Origin: Trichosporon coremiiforme
Taxonomy: Eukaryota > Basidiomycota > Tremellomycetes > Trichosporonales > Trichosporonaceae
Direction of reading: 5' to 3'
DNA length: 64,000 nucleotides
Assembly: GCA_039545355.1 (NCBI GenBank)
Contig: BCJJ01000005.1
Span: forward strand, 619,008 to 683,007
The position numbers and the translations under genes are program-made. The notes below the pieces were generated by a model that had not been told where the DNA came from, ran no database searches, and was given only the letters and a program-made list of their open reading frames with translations. Shown here one piece after another: positions 24,239 through 36,981 of the stretch. Every line of letters starts with the position of its first letter. The first letter of the stretch is position 1.

Positions 24239-25750
24239 TCGAGACGTCCGTCCGATTGTGACAATTATGACGTAGTGGTGAGTGACGGTCGCCAGCGGAC
24301 AGATGGACATATGAGTGTGGCTTCCGAGACTTGTGGCGTTGGGCGCGTCGATGATATTTGTACGCGTCGCTCTTCGCCAGCTCCACAGACAACGTAGTGT
24401 ACGTAATGCGCAGCTCACAGTCGCCTGCGTTGTCTCCTGTGCTATTCCTCACGTGGAGAGGACGTGAAGATAACGGTGCCGAGAAGCTGCCACGGTCGTG
24501 GCCGTAGTGTGATAGCGAGCCTGGAGGCACCTGAAACCAGCTGATGTGAGAGTGATATGGTGATAAGGGAGGTTGTCATAGAGCACCGCGAGGCCCACTT
24601 TCCGACGGGACATGGGATCTGAGCTGACCCAGAGCTGTGGCTCGTCCGTCGCATCGTCCTTCAGACTCGCCCGGTGCTAGTGGCACTAAACCATCAGTCG
24701 CGGCCATGTATGCGGCACATTGGCAGCGGGAACCATGCCGCTTCCTTTGGCCTAGTATATCCCTTACCAGCTCCCTCTTACGTTCTCCCTTAAACTCGAC
24801 TGTTCGAGTGTCGTTCCGAGGGAAACTCGGCGTGAGTTGCTGATACGGATCGCGCATGGTCCTGGCCGCAGATGGCGCTTGCGAGATTGTGATCGCCCCT
24901 TTGTGGTGACACACGCCTTCTCTTTTCCGCATACTGTCACTGGGGACGGAGACAACCGAGAGCAGATCTCACGGGCGCCATTGCCGCCACGCTTGCACGC
25001 ACGCTTGTGCGCTTCCTGTTCGGGACCGGGCTGGAGCGCGCCTCGTCAGCCGCACGTACACGCACAGTGCGATCAGCGCACGACCACTCTCCTCTTCCCC
25101 ACCTACACTGCTGCCAGCGATAAGCAAGTTGTTGGCTGTTGACATAGCTGCGAATGATCGGTACCGACGGAGGAAGTGAGTTGACAAACATGGGGCGGAA
25201 CAGACATTGCGCAGCGCGCAGCCTTTCCTCATGTTAAACCATGGTGGCATGCGGCAGTGCGCCAGTTCTGCGGCGACCCACCCGCCCACGACTACTGCGA
25301 AGTTCCAACCCGCCCCGCACGCCCCGCCACTGACGTTTCTGCGCTCGATTAGTCGCAGGCAGACTATTCCTGGCCCAGTCATTCCCTTCGTCTGCGGAAA
25401 AGTCTGTCCGGAAGAACGGGTGAACTAACTCCTCAGGAAAGAAAGCCGGAGATCTCTCGGGACAGCCTTGGCCAACAATGGTGCGCCTGTTGTGGTGGGT
25501 CTGATCAAGCCTCTGAAGCCTTTCAAGCCTCCAGGGGACAAGATGGAGCGGACTAAAGTGTGGGATGAGGCGTGGGGAGACCTGTTGATACCCATACCAG
25601 GGGGTTGACCTTGCAGTCGGACAAATAGTACATCTATTCGTTTCTTTCTCATGAACTCATAACGAAACACTCGCTGTGTCTCCGTTCACTCTCGCCTCAC
25701 GACTTTACCATTAACGACCCAAACCACCTTTACCTTCCTTCATAAACATC

Positions 25751-26011
25751 ATGCCGTCTCCACTGAACCGCGTCAGGGCTCAGCACGGCCCCCGTCCGTT
25801 GCCTGAACCTCCTCGCCCCGTCACCTCTATCGGCGAGTCGCCCTATTCACCAGCAGAAGCACAGACTGACCCCAGATCTGGCTCGGCTAGACGAGTGCAA
25901 CTCCATCCTCCTCGCACTCACCCAGAGACAGGAGGAGATGGTGCGCCGATTCCACACGAGAGAGGCCGAGGAGAGCCCTCCCTGCCGACAACGCCTCCAT
26001 CCTCTCCCTGA
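25751..26011 (+). CDS. Small ORF, possibly a frameshifted gene
   Basis: An 86-aa frame opens with ATG after a fungal-style leader (CATAAACATC before the ATG). Its first 40 residues (MPSPLNRVRAQHG...) look like protein. Coding character then moves to the +1 frame, which reads LARLDECNSILLALTQRQEE, a helical stretch. It moves again, also by +1, to ADNASILSLTAARFQTLYHP. No GT-AG intron joins the segments. Either this is a small gene broken by two single-base insertions, or it contains sequence errors. The family is not recognised. The coordinates given are the first frame only; the signal runs to about 26070. Confidence 0.3.
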   Translation: MPSPLNRVRAQHGPRPLPEPPRPVTSIGESPYSPAEAQTDPRSGSARRVQLHPPRTHPETGGDGAPIPHERGRGEPSLPTTPPSSP

Positions 26012-26258
26012 CCGCCGCTCGTTTCCAAACACTGTATCACCCGTATGCAGTTCTCCACTACTGTATCATGCCGACACCCTTGCCTCATTGTAGCCCCGCC
26101 CAATGTAGCATAATAACTCCCACGAACCCAACTGTAGCATAGCCACCGCCTGAGACTTACATCCTAATCCAGACTCGCGCTGGCGCGAGCTTAAGGGTCG
26201 CTGCGCGATCACCCCTTCAGTCTATATCGCATGCATTCTGCTTTTAAGATGTGTCTAT

Positions 26259-28777
26259 CTACTTACTGTCTCCTTGGCGGAGGAAGCCTTTGTTGAACTG
26301 GATTGCGTCCTTGTGCTTACGGCCGAAGGGGTCATCCTTCTTGACCGCGTAGATGCGGACAATCCAGTTCTCGGACGTGAACGCCTCCTCGATTGTCTCG
26401 AGCTGCTCGTGAGTCCCGTGTTCGGGAATGCGCTGGCCACGCACCCGGTCCTGCGCCGGGTGCCCGCCGTACAGCTCGGGGAAGCGGTGGTACGTCATCT
26501 TGTACATGAGCGAGTTGCGCATGGTCGGCGATGCCCGATCGTCAACGGCGTACTCGCCCCGTGGCGTGAAGTACTTGGCCTCCTGCACCTCGTCGGGCCA
26601 CTCGCCTTGGGCGATGCGGACCATCCACAGGAACTTGTTGATGTCGTCACCGGAGTAGCCGAGCAGGCCGCCAAAGATGACGAGCACGTAGTCGACATCG
26701 TGGCGGCGCAGGATCGGGTAAGCAATGTCCTCGTTCGAGGCCATCGCCTTGCCGACGGTGGCAATGTGGGTGTTGTTCCACGTGTTGTTGTCAACGAGCG
26801 TTGTGCGATCGGCCATGCCCGCAATCTGATAGCCGTAGTCCCACCACGACATGACAACGGCATCCTTCTCGGTGTTCTGGCGCAGCCAGTAGTATGCCTC
26901 ACGGAAATCGTCGATAATATTCTGCGAGCCGTCCTGGTTGCGCGACGCGAGCACGACGGAAGGCGACGAGTACGCAGTCGAGGTCACATACGTACAGTGC
27001 TTCACGAAGAAGATCATGAAGTACATGAGCACGCCGATGACGAGTGCACGCGACTCCCACGACCAGACGCCGCGAGCCTTCTTGCCGGCCATGAAACCGG
27101 TGAACTGGAACGCGGACGAGTCGGCGGCCTTGCCCTTCTTGGCAGCCTTCTTGGTCGGGACGGCCGCTGCGGCCTCCTCCACCTCGAGCTTGGGATCGAG
27201 ATAGGCCTCAAGGAGCTTGGAGATCGCGATAGCGGAAGAGACACAGATGACGGGTGTCAGAACGAGCATGAGACGGACCATGACACCCGAGAAGTACGCA
27301 GCGAAGACGGCGTAGATGATGACGAAGACGTGCTCGTCGCGGAGCCAGCGGAAGCACCAGAACAGACCAGCGGGGAAGACCCAGATCAGCCAGTTCAGGT
27401 CGAAGAAGTACGCTGGCCAAGCAGTCGGCTGGTGCTCAGAGACGGAAGCAATGATAGGCACTGGGACGTCAGATATTGCACATAAACCGCTGACTCACTG
27501 TGGACCTTGGCGTAGCCGGTGTCCCAAAGAGAGTAGAAACGGCCAGTCCAAGGAGCGATCCAGCCGGAGAAGGTGAGGAGGACGAGGGCGATGAAGGCGA
27601 CAACGGCGACGAGAACGACAAAGGCGCGGAGAAGGATAGTGAAGGCTTTGTCGGGAACCAGTCGACGGCAGGTCTCGACAAAGGCAACGAGTTGGAGAAG
27701 GCCGAAGACGCCCAAAGCAGCCATACCCTCCGAGGTACGGATGGGAAGGAACTCGACGAAGGGGACCTGCATAGAGGCAATAGTGCCCAGGACGTACCAC
27801 GAGCAGTACGCCGAGTAGATGCGGTTGTTGTAGCGGCCCATAAGGAGGAGCACAAAGACGTGAAGGGGCACCATGTTGGTGATGAACACGTATCCTCCCC
27901 AGGCGGCGACCATCCAGCCATAGAAGAGGGCGGCCCAGGTGCCCCAGAAGGTCGAACCCGTCTTGAGAGCCTTGATCCAGAGGTAGAACGTCGACATGAG
28001 AAGGAAGATGGCAATGGCCTCATTGTCGTAGGATCCGGCTACTGAACGAGAGATATAGCCAGGAACTATACCGATGAAGGCGGCGGAGAGCAAAGCAGCT
28101 CCGGAGGAAGCCATTTCGTTAGTGAAGCTGGAGTCAGTTGAACTAGGCCTCTACTTAAACTCACAGGTAGGTAGCGAATGCGGTGAGGCCAGAGAATCCG
28201 GGGGCGAGGAGAACACAGACATTCCGGATGTCGACAGGCATGTTGATGTAGTGGAGGAAACTCCAAATCAGGCCAGAGGTCACCATGAGACCCGGGTAGA
28301 CAGTGCCACCAACGGTACGTCCAAGAGGGTACCAAGCAGTAGGGTCGAACCAGTTCCAGAACTCCTGCAGAGAGTCAGCCATCGCACTACTGCTTTAACT
28401 GTATGCCACTCACGTAGAACCCCTTGTTAACAAGGACCTTGGTTGCTCGGCTGCGGTCAGCGGGCACATACAAGACACACTCACTAGTTGAACCATGGGT
28501 CGAATTCGTGGATGACACTCTCGAACCGGATGACAGCGAACAATCGGCTCGCAACAGCAGCACCACAGATGAGCAGCAGGATCGCGAGACGGAGGAAGCT
28601 CAGCGTGTTGTCCACTGTCTCTTTGGGTAGCTGCGGCACGGGGTACGCGTACACGGCAACGTCTTGTTCGACGATCTCGGCAGGCGGAGGGATGTCGTCT
28701 GCGATGACGGTGATGGACGCCTCCTTGCGCGGCGGCGCCGAGGCCGCGGCAGCACCGGCCTTGGATTTGGGTGCCAT
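26259..28777 (-). CDS. STT3: Oligosaccharyltransferase catalytic subunit STT3
   Basis: Catalytic subunit of the ER oligosaccharyltransferase, which moves the dolichol-linked glycan to Asn in N-x-S/T sequons; 786 aa. Five minus-strand exons: 28777-28485, 28450-28414, 28364-28165, 28127-27499, 27460-26259. Introns are 34, 49, 37 and 38 nt; exon 2 is only 37 nt. Features: cytoplasmic N-terminus, about a dozen membrane helices, the first-loop motif EFDPWFNYR (near 92-100), the SVSEHQPT loop (near 392), and the lumenal acceptor-binding WWDYG motif (about 592-596) followed by the DNNTWNNT segment typical of STT3. The lysine/alanine-rich insert before the lumenal domain (TKKAAKKGK) is lineage-specific. 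Every splice join restores conserved family sequence, so the model is firm. Confidence 0.97.
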
Positions 28778-30023
28778 AGGAGCCGGTTTTGGAAGGTTGT
28801 TGTTGATGAGGGACTAGGAGGTGGCCTGCTTGTGCCGGCGCGCAAGTCGTGACGACGTGCCGGTGTGCCATGCTGGCACGTAACTATGCGCCAGGCGGTG
28901 AGACACGCGGACCACGTGGCTTCGGCACTGGCGATGATGTGGCATTTGCGTGTAATGTGGAGGTTCGGATGTCTGATTGATAAGGGCCCGCGTGTGCCTG
29001 GCAGTTGCTGTTTCTGAAAGCAGTAACGGGCGGGATCAATTCAGACTTGCTAACTCCTACTGTTTACGCATTCACGAAGTCAGGATGGTGCTGGACTTGC
29101 TGGCGTCCGGCGTCCGGAAGCAGCAGTGTCGGGCCTGTTTGTTCACCCTCGAATCGGCTTGTCTGTTGGGATGGATGAGAGAGATTGGACAGCGAGCGAC
29201 AGCATGCTGCAGACGGACGACGTCATTGGTACTCTAAATTCCAACCTAATTGGGATGGACCCTGAAGCAATAATCACTGCAAATGGCCAGCATGGCCAGG
29301 TGGGCAGCGGTATGAGCTGGGGTATTAGAGGTGAGGGGACGACATTAGGAATGCCGGTAATGGAAGGAAGGACCCAGCAGATAGGTATGTCCTATGCCCT
29401 GCGTTGCGAAGCCGTGTCCTGCCATGCCAGCCATGACGTATTGACCGATCAGCGACGCCTCTCTGCGCCAAACAGCGCACTGTCCGAGCACAAACAGATC
29501 CTCAAGCTTGTCCTGGACGGGTCCACCAGGTCCAACACCGACGCTACTGGACCGAGGCCCTACCCTCACATCCCTCATATCCTCAGCCTCAGCTCCCGGG
29601 CCGCCTACGCCTCCGCCGTCGTCCCCCGGCCCCAGCTCCCAACTCCAGTCCCCAGCCTCATTCTCTCTTGCCTTCGATCTCTCCGCCAAAAAAGCAGAGA
29701 CATTCACCAGCATCATCAGCATCATTCACCTGTCCTCGCCGTCGTCGTCATACCCCTCGGATCCACCCACACTCCCCACCACACCACTTATACCCACTCT
29801 TCTTAGACTCCTTCCTCTTTCCCTCCTTCATCCATCGAACACTACCCATCCGTTCGGCGACACACACAACCCTCGCCCTCGCCACCATCCTGCCCCTCGG
29901 CGATCAACACATCTCCGCCCCCTTCAACTCAGTGACTTATAACCATCATAGGCTTCCCCAGCCAGCTCCAACGCCTCTTCACCTTCGTTTTGTAGTCACC
30001 CCCCAAACCTTCTCACGCCCGCA
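28778..30023. other. Bidirectional promoter between STT3 and the BAR-like gene
   Basis: The two flanking genes are transcribed apart from this 1.2 kb stretch. From about 29540 to 30020 the plus strand is C/T-rich, the leader of the BAR-like gene. No further gene is seen. Confidence 0.55.
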
Positions 30024-33000
30024 ATGAGCTCCTTCATGGGTGGCGGGCACCGGAGCAGCTCCGACAGGCTGCTCCAGAATTACATGTACGTCCTGTTCAG
30101 GCTCCACCTCGGTTAGTTGCTGACTTTCTCCACAGGGACTCGCAAAAGGGCCTGACTACGGCCCTTTTGACTCTGCTGTCCCACTCTCACACTTCGACTT
30201 CCTCCCTTCTTGCCTACGTTACCTCCTCTCCAGGCGTTCTCCTCCCAATCCGCCGAGCTGTGAGACATGCCGCATTCGAGGGCCCGCTCTCTCCCGGCGG
30301 CGGTGAGAGCGCTCACGGTGGTACCAGCTCGATCGCGGGCGACGGCGAGAACCTCGGCTGGGCTGCGTATGTGTCCAGTCTCGAGGATTTCCGCAAGAAC
30401 CTCAAAAAGATCCATGAGCTCGAGGAGGAGATGAGCCGTGTCAAGCGTGACCGCCAGATCCTCGTCTCTCGACTCATCAAGACTACCAAGTCTCGCCCTA
30501 CCAAGCGCGACATCAAGGACATGTCTTCGTCCCTTTCGTCCAACTTCCGACAGAATGACGGCGGCTCTGTTCTTTCGTCGACCGGCTCCGCATACTCCTA
30601 CTCTTCTGACATGTCTGGCCACATCTCCAGCCGGGAGGCTAAGCGTGCGCAGAAGATGCAGGAGGCTCAGGCGGAGCTTCTTGGCTGCGAGGAGCACCTC
30701 CGCAGCCTCGAGGTCCGCATCGAGTCGGAGCGCAACAAGGTTATGTACTCTGGTCTCGAGGAGCGCTTCCACGCCATGGAGGCTGTCGGTCAGATGTGGA
30801 TCGGCCAGGCTCGACGTGGTCTCCAGGACCTCGAGAAGCTCCCCGCCGATGGCGGCGATGGCCAGAACTACGAGCTCGAGTCGAACGCATCTCTCGCTCC
30901 TTCGCAGTCCGCTTCCCAGATGGGCTACGACGAGCGTGACTTCTCGCCCGCTGCGCACAAGCACTCCAGGACTCTCACCGCTGGTCGCCGTCCCGTCGCC
31001 CGTGGCCCTGGCTCCGTCAACGAGAGCATCGCTGAGGAGGAAGAGGGCGGTGGCAGCTCTGAAGACGAGCAACTCCCCACCAACCTTGTCATGCACGAGA
31101 ACACCCGTGTGACAGAGGCCAACTTGAGGGCTAACAACGCTTCGGACTCGCCCTCTGTCTCTCGCAGGCACTCGCACGCCGGCAGTAAGACTACTGGGCG
31201 CAGGGCTACCAGCGAGCTCGGCACCGGTGGCACGTACAAGCCTCCCGGAACCAGGTCGCTTCGCAGGACCCGGTCCAGCGACCACGGCCTTAGCCGTGTC
31301 GACGAGCAGTCCGACACCTCCAGCATCCGCGCCAACACCTCGGCCTACCACCGCGGCAAGGAGAGGGACAAGAAGAAGGGCGGATTCTTCTCGTCGATCG
31401 CCCGTTTCTTCAAGGGTCCACACCACGAAGACACGGGCAACCGATCTGGCCGGGAGTCCCCCTACAGGAAGGGTGCTTGGCACACGCGCACGGATGATAA
31501 CATCAAGCGTGCAAAGTCGTCCAACCCGCGCACGCGCCGTGCTGATTCGAGCTCGGACGAGGAGTCCTTGTCCAACTATGATGTGGTTGCTAACCAACCC
31601 AACGCTCCCTCATGGACGGTTGCTGACGTCGGCCGTGTCTCTGTCGACCATGGCACGCACCCCGGCCTCGTTCGCTCGCCTTCCACCAAGGCCAGGTCTC
31701 ACGCCGGGTCGGCCACCCCTCGCGCCGCCATGAGCGTCGTCTCAAAGTCTCCCACTGTCAAGAGCAACAGGTCCAACCGCTCCAGTGGCAAGCCCAAGAC
31801 TCGCCCTAACGGCAGTATTGGCCGCACGTCCAAGCGCGTGTCGTCGCCTCCTGGCCGTGCGGACAACAGCATCATGTCCATTGTCGACGCGCCTGCGCCG
31901 ACCATGCCTGATGTCCCCAAAGCCCCGAGCGTCGGACCTCAGATGGAGCTCGCCAAAGCTCCCGGCTCCTCGCTCGTTGGTGGTAGGCAGCAGCCCAACG
32001 TTCAGCACACTGCGCGTCACTCCACTCACAGCGCGGTGCAGCAAGCCCCTCAGCTTACTCACAACACGACACCCAAGAAGAAGCGTGACTACGACACCGA
32101 CACTCTGCGCCCGCAGGACTCGATCTCGCGCTCCAACAGCATGAGGACTGACCGCTCTGGTCCTGGACGTCCGACCAAGTCGCCTAAGCGTCGCTCGTCC
32201 GACAGCTTCGACAAGGCACCCGTGACCGCTCTCCCTCCTTCGAAGCTGAAGCCCCCCCCTCTCAAGTCGGCTCTGCGCCCCACGTCGCCCTCGCCGATTG
32301 AGCGCCAGACCTCGCCTGATCCCAGGATCACGACGCTCTACAGTGTCCACGCTCCAGGACCCGTCCATGTTGACGATAAGGACGTCGACTACAAAAAGCC
32401 CGAAGCTCCCGAGATCGCCGGTCTCATCATGGACGACCCTAACGACAAAGTCGCCGGTTTCATCACTGACGGCCCTCATGACAAGCCCGACAACGACCGT
32501 CCTCGCACTAAGTCTCGTACTTCGTACACTACTGGCGCCACTGGCGACTCGGTTTACCAGTCTGCTGAGGACGACGGCCCTCGCCAGTACAACGACGCCA
32601 ATGTTGACGACGATGCTACCGAGATCGCCGGCGAACAACCTTCCGGCTACTCGGACGGCAATGACCTCGCCCGTCGCAAGAGTGTTCGCGTCCACGTTCC
32701 CGGCGAGGCGTCCGCTCCTGCTCCCGCTTCGGCGTCGAACACCGGCGGTGAATACCGCGAGACCAAGACGACCCACTACGTCACTCCCGTCGCTGCCGAC
32801 TCTGCGCCACGCGAATCGATGGACTCTGACGAGCTCACCCCCCGGAGGGCCCCCGCTGACTGGGGCACGCGCATCGGTCGCATGCGCGAGGACACGAGCT
32901 CGGAGGAGGATGAGCTCGACCCGGCGTACGCCAAGGCGCGCAAGCACCTGATCAAGAACGACGGCAACTTTGACAAAATGAAGACCAAGTCCAAGTCTAA

Positions 33001-33067
33001 GTCGGGCAAATCCAGCAGCAGCATCAGGAGTAAGGGCAGCTCGCGCTCGAAGAGCTCCCGGAAGTAG
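30024..33067 (+). CDS. BAR-like coiled-coil protein with long disordered tail
   Basis: Predicted 977-aa peripheral membrane or cytoskeletal protein; function unproven. Exon 1 (30024-30085) encodes MSSFMGGGHRSSSDRLLQNY. A 50-nt GTACGT...ACAG intron precedes exon 2 (30136-33067). The first 255 residues form three long amphipathic helices (about 14-55, 95-140 and 187-255), with segments such as FRKNLKKIHELEEEMSRVKR and MEAVGQMWIGQARRGLQDLE. This is the pattern of BAR or F-BAR domains, closest in my judgement to the fungal Ivy1/eisosome type. The rest is Ser/Arg/Lys-rich and disordered with acidic islands (EEEEGGGSSEDE) and ends in a Ser/Lys/Arg tail (SKSKSGKSSSSIRSK) suited to binding acidic lipids or RNA. 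It shares its upstream region with STT3. Confidence 0.75.
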
Positions 33068-33537
33068 AACGTGAACGAAGTAGCCTAGTCATCCCTATAA
33101 AGCTGTCCTGTCACACTTAGTCAAAATCTTGTCACATCTATATACACGCCCCAGTGCTTAATGCAAGGCCTCGGCCAACCTGATACCTTATCGCCGGTCA
33201 TTGCAGTCGTACTCCAAAGTGGCAAACAAAGGTTGCATGGCAGTGTGCGCCAGTGTTTGCCAAGTGTGCAGCGGTGTGCGGGAATCTACAGTCCACAATT
33301 GTTCTGATGGGATGATCAGCGCCTGCTAGAGCGGACCTCGCCCCATCGCCGCGAAGTGTGAGACAAAGGGCCCAGCAACCATTGTCCGTAACCCAGCGCA
33401 ACGATCCATGTCCGCTTCTCACAGTAGGCAAAGCTGCATTGTGTCCAGTTACTGGGTCATCGTGCACAGCTAGGATGAGGGATATGTAAGTGTACTCCTT
33501 GGTTGGAGGAAGCGTCGCCATCTCCACTCACTCCAAC
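33068..33537. other. Intergenic, no gene seen
   Basis: This stretch holds the 3' end of the BAR-like gene and the promoter of the LRR membrane protein. An in-frame ATG at 33490 lies 48 nt before the chosen start of the next gene. Confidence 0.5.
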
Positions 33538-36500
33538 ATGGCGTTCCCCAGCGACCAGCGCCGCTACAACGTCGGCGCATCTCTCAGCGGCTCACCACCA
33601 AAGCACCCGACCATCCTCCCACCTGCAGCAGTGCGGGCTTCGACCCGCGTCTCTCTCTGCACGGCGCAACCACAGCCGAGTACCTTCCGCATAGTCGCTG
33701 AGAGTGCGGACGGAGCACTCTTCTCTGTCGATGAGATGAGCAGCGCACCTTCCTCGCCCAGCACGATTGACGGCGATCGCAAGCTGCCCATGATCGACAC
33801 CTCCTACGCGGATGAGGTGGACATGGACGACTGGGCGCGCACACCACTGTCCGACAGGAGGAAACTGCACCACTCACTCTGGCCCGAGACGCCCGGACGC
33901 ACTCCGCGCACACCGGACCTCTTGCCGCCACCTAGCCGTCCGCCGCGCGGCCCACCGCCCAACATCCCTCTTCCCCTTCCACCTCGCCCCTTGCCTCGCC
34001 GCCCGCTGCCCCGCCAGCCCCAGTCGGACAGGCGCGATTCGTATAAGGTGCGCTCCCGTTCTTTCTCGGACTCGATCTCAAGCATGTCCAGTGCGCGAGC
34101 GCTACCACCGCCGCCGCTCGACCTGAATGGAGCCAAGGCGCTGCAAGCGATGCAGAAACAACAGCAAAGCCGTGTTATCGAGGTAGAGAGGGTGGAGCAC
34201 ATTGTCCATCACCAGACGCAGGAGATGCTCGAGCACAGTGACTGTGTGGAGCGGCACTATCAGCACCTGAGGGGCGCATCGCTGTCTTCCCCCCCCAGGC
34301 ACCCCTTCGCCGTTCCTGCAGTAGGCTACGCCCAGAACAATCAGTCCGCTCTCTCCATCTCCACACAAGCTACTCAATCAACAAAGTCGCAAGGTTCAGA
34401 AATCAAGCGCTCCGGATCTCGACTGCAGCGTGTCGGCCGCATCCCAGCTACTCCCTCCACGACCCCCGACGCTACGGTTCCGCCCCGCATCCTCCCTGTG
34501 CCGACACCCGCCACTGCCGTCACTGCCGTCACCGCTGCAACGGTCGAGACGGAACCAGAGGAGGAGGAAGAGATTCACTTCAGCACGACCATCCAACGTG
34601 CGCAGTCTGTCTCCCAGGCTCATCCCGCTATTGTCGTCGACCTGGCTGGCTTTGCGAGCGACGACTCACATGCGTCGCACCGCTACGCATACCATGAGCC
34701 TGAGGGCTCGAGGGTGTCACATGGTTCGTTCGGCCCGAGGGACAAGGTGAATAGCGAGGCGAGCGGGAGCGCAGCTAGCTTCAGCCCGTTGAGTCAGCGG
34801 ATTACGCCGCGCAGTTCGCGCAACGAATACAACGGAAGCTGTAGCGACGGTAACACTGCGCCGCTGAACAAGCGTCCCGCTGCGAAGGGGGAGACTTACG
34901 TCCCCCCACACCGCCGGGCCGGCGCCATAACTCCCAGCCACGCCCCAACGCAGTGCCAGCTCCTGCGCGCGATCGAAGCGCAGATCAACGACTCTCGCCC
35001 GATGGACTTGACGCCAGCGCCTTCTCCGATCTCACGGCGAACCACCCGCATGCGCGGGCCGCTAATGCCGCTCCGCCCCGGTGTACCGAGTACGTATCCC
35101 CTGCCACCTGCCCTGCCGCCGTCACCGAAGCTGAAGGGCAAATACCCACCACCCATTGCTGAGGCCATGCTTGCGCTTATCGGGAGGCGCAACCACGTCG
35201 TGCAGATGCAGGAGATTGAGCTGCGGAAGCAGGCGGCAGATGACTGTTCGATCGTGGAGCTCGGTGATGCCGCGGGCGGCTCGAAGCGGGCACGGAAAGA
35301 ATGGGAAGAGAGGGGGAGGAAGTGGAAGGAGGCAGAGGGGAAGGGGCGGGAGAGGAGGGAGGCGGAGAGGAAGGAGAAGTACACCTTCAAGCCGCCCCGT
35401 GGTCTTCTTCCCTCCGTCGTGCCTGCCTCGACTGGCCCACCGCAGCGCCCGCCCCGCTCGCCCCTTCGCGTTGCCACCAATGTTCCGCACCGTTCACCAC
35501 GCTCGGATCTCCCTCCCGAGTTCCGCGCTACGGCCCCCATCCCACAGACCCCAGACGTGATGCATGACATCGCCCTTACCCCCGTGGAAGTCGACTTCAG
35601 CCAATCGCGCCCCTACCCTGTCCCCTCGCCTCGGCCCAAGAAGACTCGCTCGTGGTATGCTCCGCTAAAACGTCTGTCTAGCAAGGGCGAGTGGGCCAGC
35701 GCCAATCCCGTCAAGCTAGGCAGCAGGGTCAACCTCTACAAGCCTAGCAACAAGAGCACCAAGGGCAGCAACGCCACGCTCGAGATTCCAAGGGGGTCTA
35801 CTACTGCTCTGCCACCGAAGAGCCCCGGTCTGACACCGAGGACCCCGCACACACCCCGTCTGGCCCAAGCTGAGGCTGGGCTGCTTCCCGCATTGTCACG
35901 CCGCAAAGCTTCCAAGCCGCCGGTTGACGACAAGAAGAGCAAGAAGCGCCTTATAACTGGCCTCGGCGTTGCGGTCCTCATCGTCATTGTTATCCTTACG
36001 TCAGTGCTCATTGCGAAGAACAAGCAGAGCGGCGGGCAGCCGGCAGGGGTGTCCGAGGAGGATGGGAAGAGGGAGGAGAAGGAAAAGGAGGCACAGCGCA
36101 CGAGGGAGAAGGGCCTGGAATGCGCGCGTGGCTGGATTACCGAGGGCGACACGAAGTTCGACTGCGGGGTTTGCCAGGATGCGCTGTCAAAGCTGCCGAA
36201 TGACTTTGTCGTGCCGAACGGAACCGAGGGCGTTGGAGAGGCGCTGCAATACTGCAACTTGATGGAGGTCTATGACCGCATCAAGGACGAGAAAGGCTTG
36301 AGCACGTGGGGACCCACAAGGTCTCCGTGTGAATGGCAGGGCGTGACCTGCGACGAGCGTGGACGTGTGATAGCCATCGAGCTCCGTGGACCCGACATGC
36401 CCGAATCTATGCCAAACTTGCAACACCTGGTAAGCCTTCAGGTCCTCCGTCTCGATGGCAACGGCGCCGCACCGATCGGCACGCTCGATGTCCGCGGGTT

Positions 36501-36981
36501 CGCAAACCTTACACTCGTTAATGCCGAGTGGACACTTCTCCAGAAGTTGAAGATCGACAACGTTGCTTCTGTTATTCTCGTGCAAAACTCGAGACTTGCC
36601 CTCCCCGACCTCAGCAACACGACAGTATCCACTCTGTGAGTTAAGCTGACTGCAATGGAGGCTGACAACAGTGCTGCGACGTACCAAAATCTCACCTCGC
36701 TCGACATGTCTACTATGCCCAGAACTCTGAAGCATCTTGATCTCAGCTTCAACAAGATAAGCGGCCGCCTGCCGAACATCGACATCGACTTGGCCAACCT
36801 CTACGTTCAGGGCAACAGGCTAACGGACATCGGGCGCCTGCCTCAGTCGCTACAGAACGCAAACTTCAGCCAGAACCCGCTCACGAGCGTCGGGGAGCTG
36901 TGTGATTACAAGCTGGTTACTTGTGAAATGAGGAAGACGCTGCTGAACTCGACCGCATGCGGAACGTGCATCTTCAGTTGA
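33538..36981 (+). CDS. Single-pass membrane protein with extracellular leucine-rich repeats
   Basis: 1135 aa in two exons (33538-36635 and 36672-36981) joined by a 36-nt intron. No signal peptide. An 800-residue Pro/Ser-rich, disordered N-terminal region contains a Lys/Glu/Arg block (RRKWKEAEGKGRERREAE-like, near 600) and ends in KKSKKR just before one membrane helix (about 804-828, GLGVAVLIVIVILTSVLIA). This predicts a cytoplasmic N-terminus and extracellular C-terminus. The 300-residue ectodomain has paired cysteines (CGVCQDAL, YCNL), then SPCEWQGVTCDERGRVI, strikingly like the plant LRRNT_2 cap. Leucine-rich repeats follow (LKHLDLSFNKISGRLPNI), and the end is Cys-containing (CEM...CGTC). 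The layout resembles a receptor or wall sensor; no kinase domain is present. Function is inference only. Start 33538 is preferred because 33490 would overlap the leader. Confidence 0.83.

Larger units (their letters stand above)
23697..26258. other. Intergenic region with a G22 tract and one small ORF
   Basis: This lies between the alanine-rich gene (plus) and the 3' end of STT3 (minus). It contains a 22-base G run (24217-24238) and a small ORF at 25751 preceded by a leader-like sequence. Nothing else was supported. Confidence 0.5.

Noticed and set aside
26274..27485. 403-codon open frame on the plus strand
   Set aside because: Antisense shadow of STT3 exon 5, whose identity is certain.
30113..31597. 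494-codon open frame on the minus strand
   Set aside because: Antisense shadow of the BAR-like gene; composition is low-complexity and no motif is seen.
31742..32947. 401-codon open frame on the minus strand
   Set aside because: Antisense shadow of the same BAR-like gene's disordered region.
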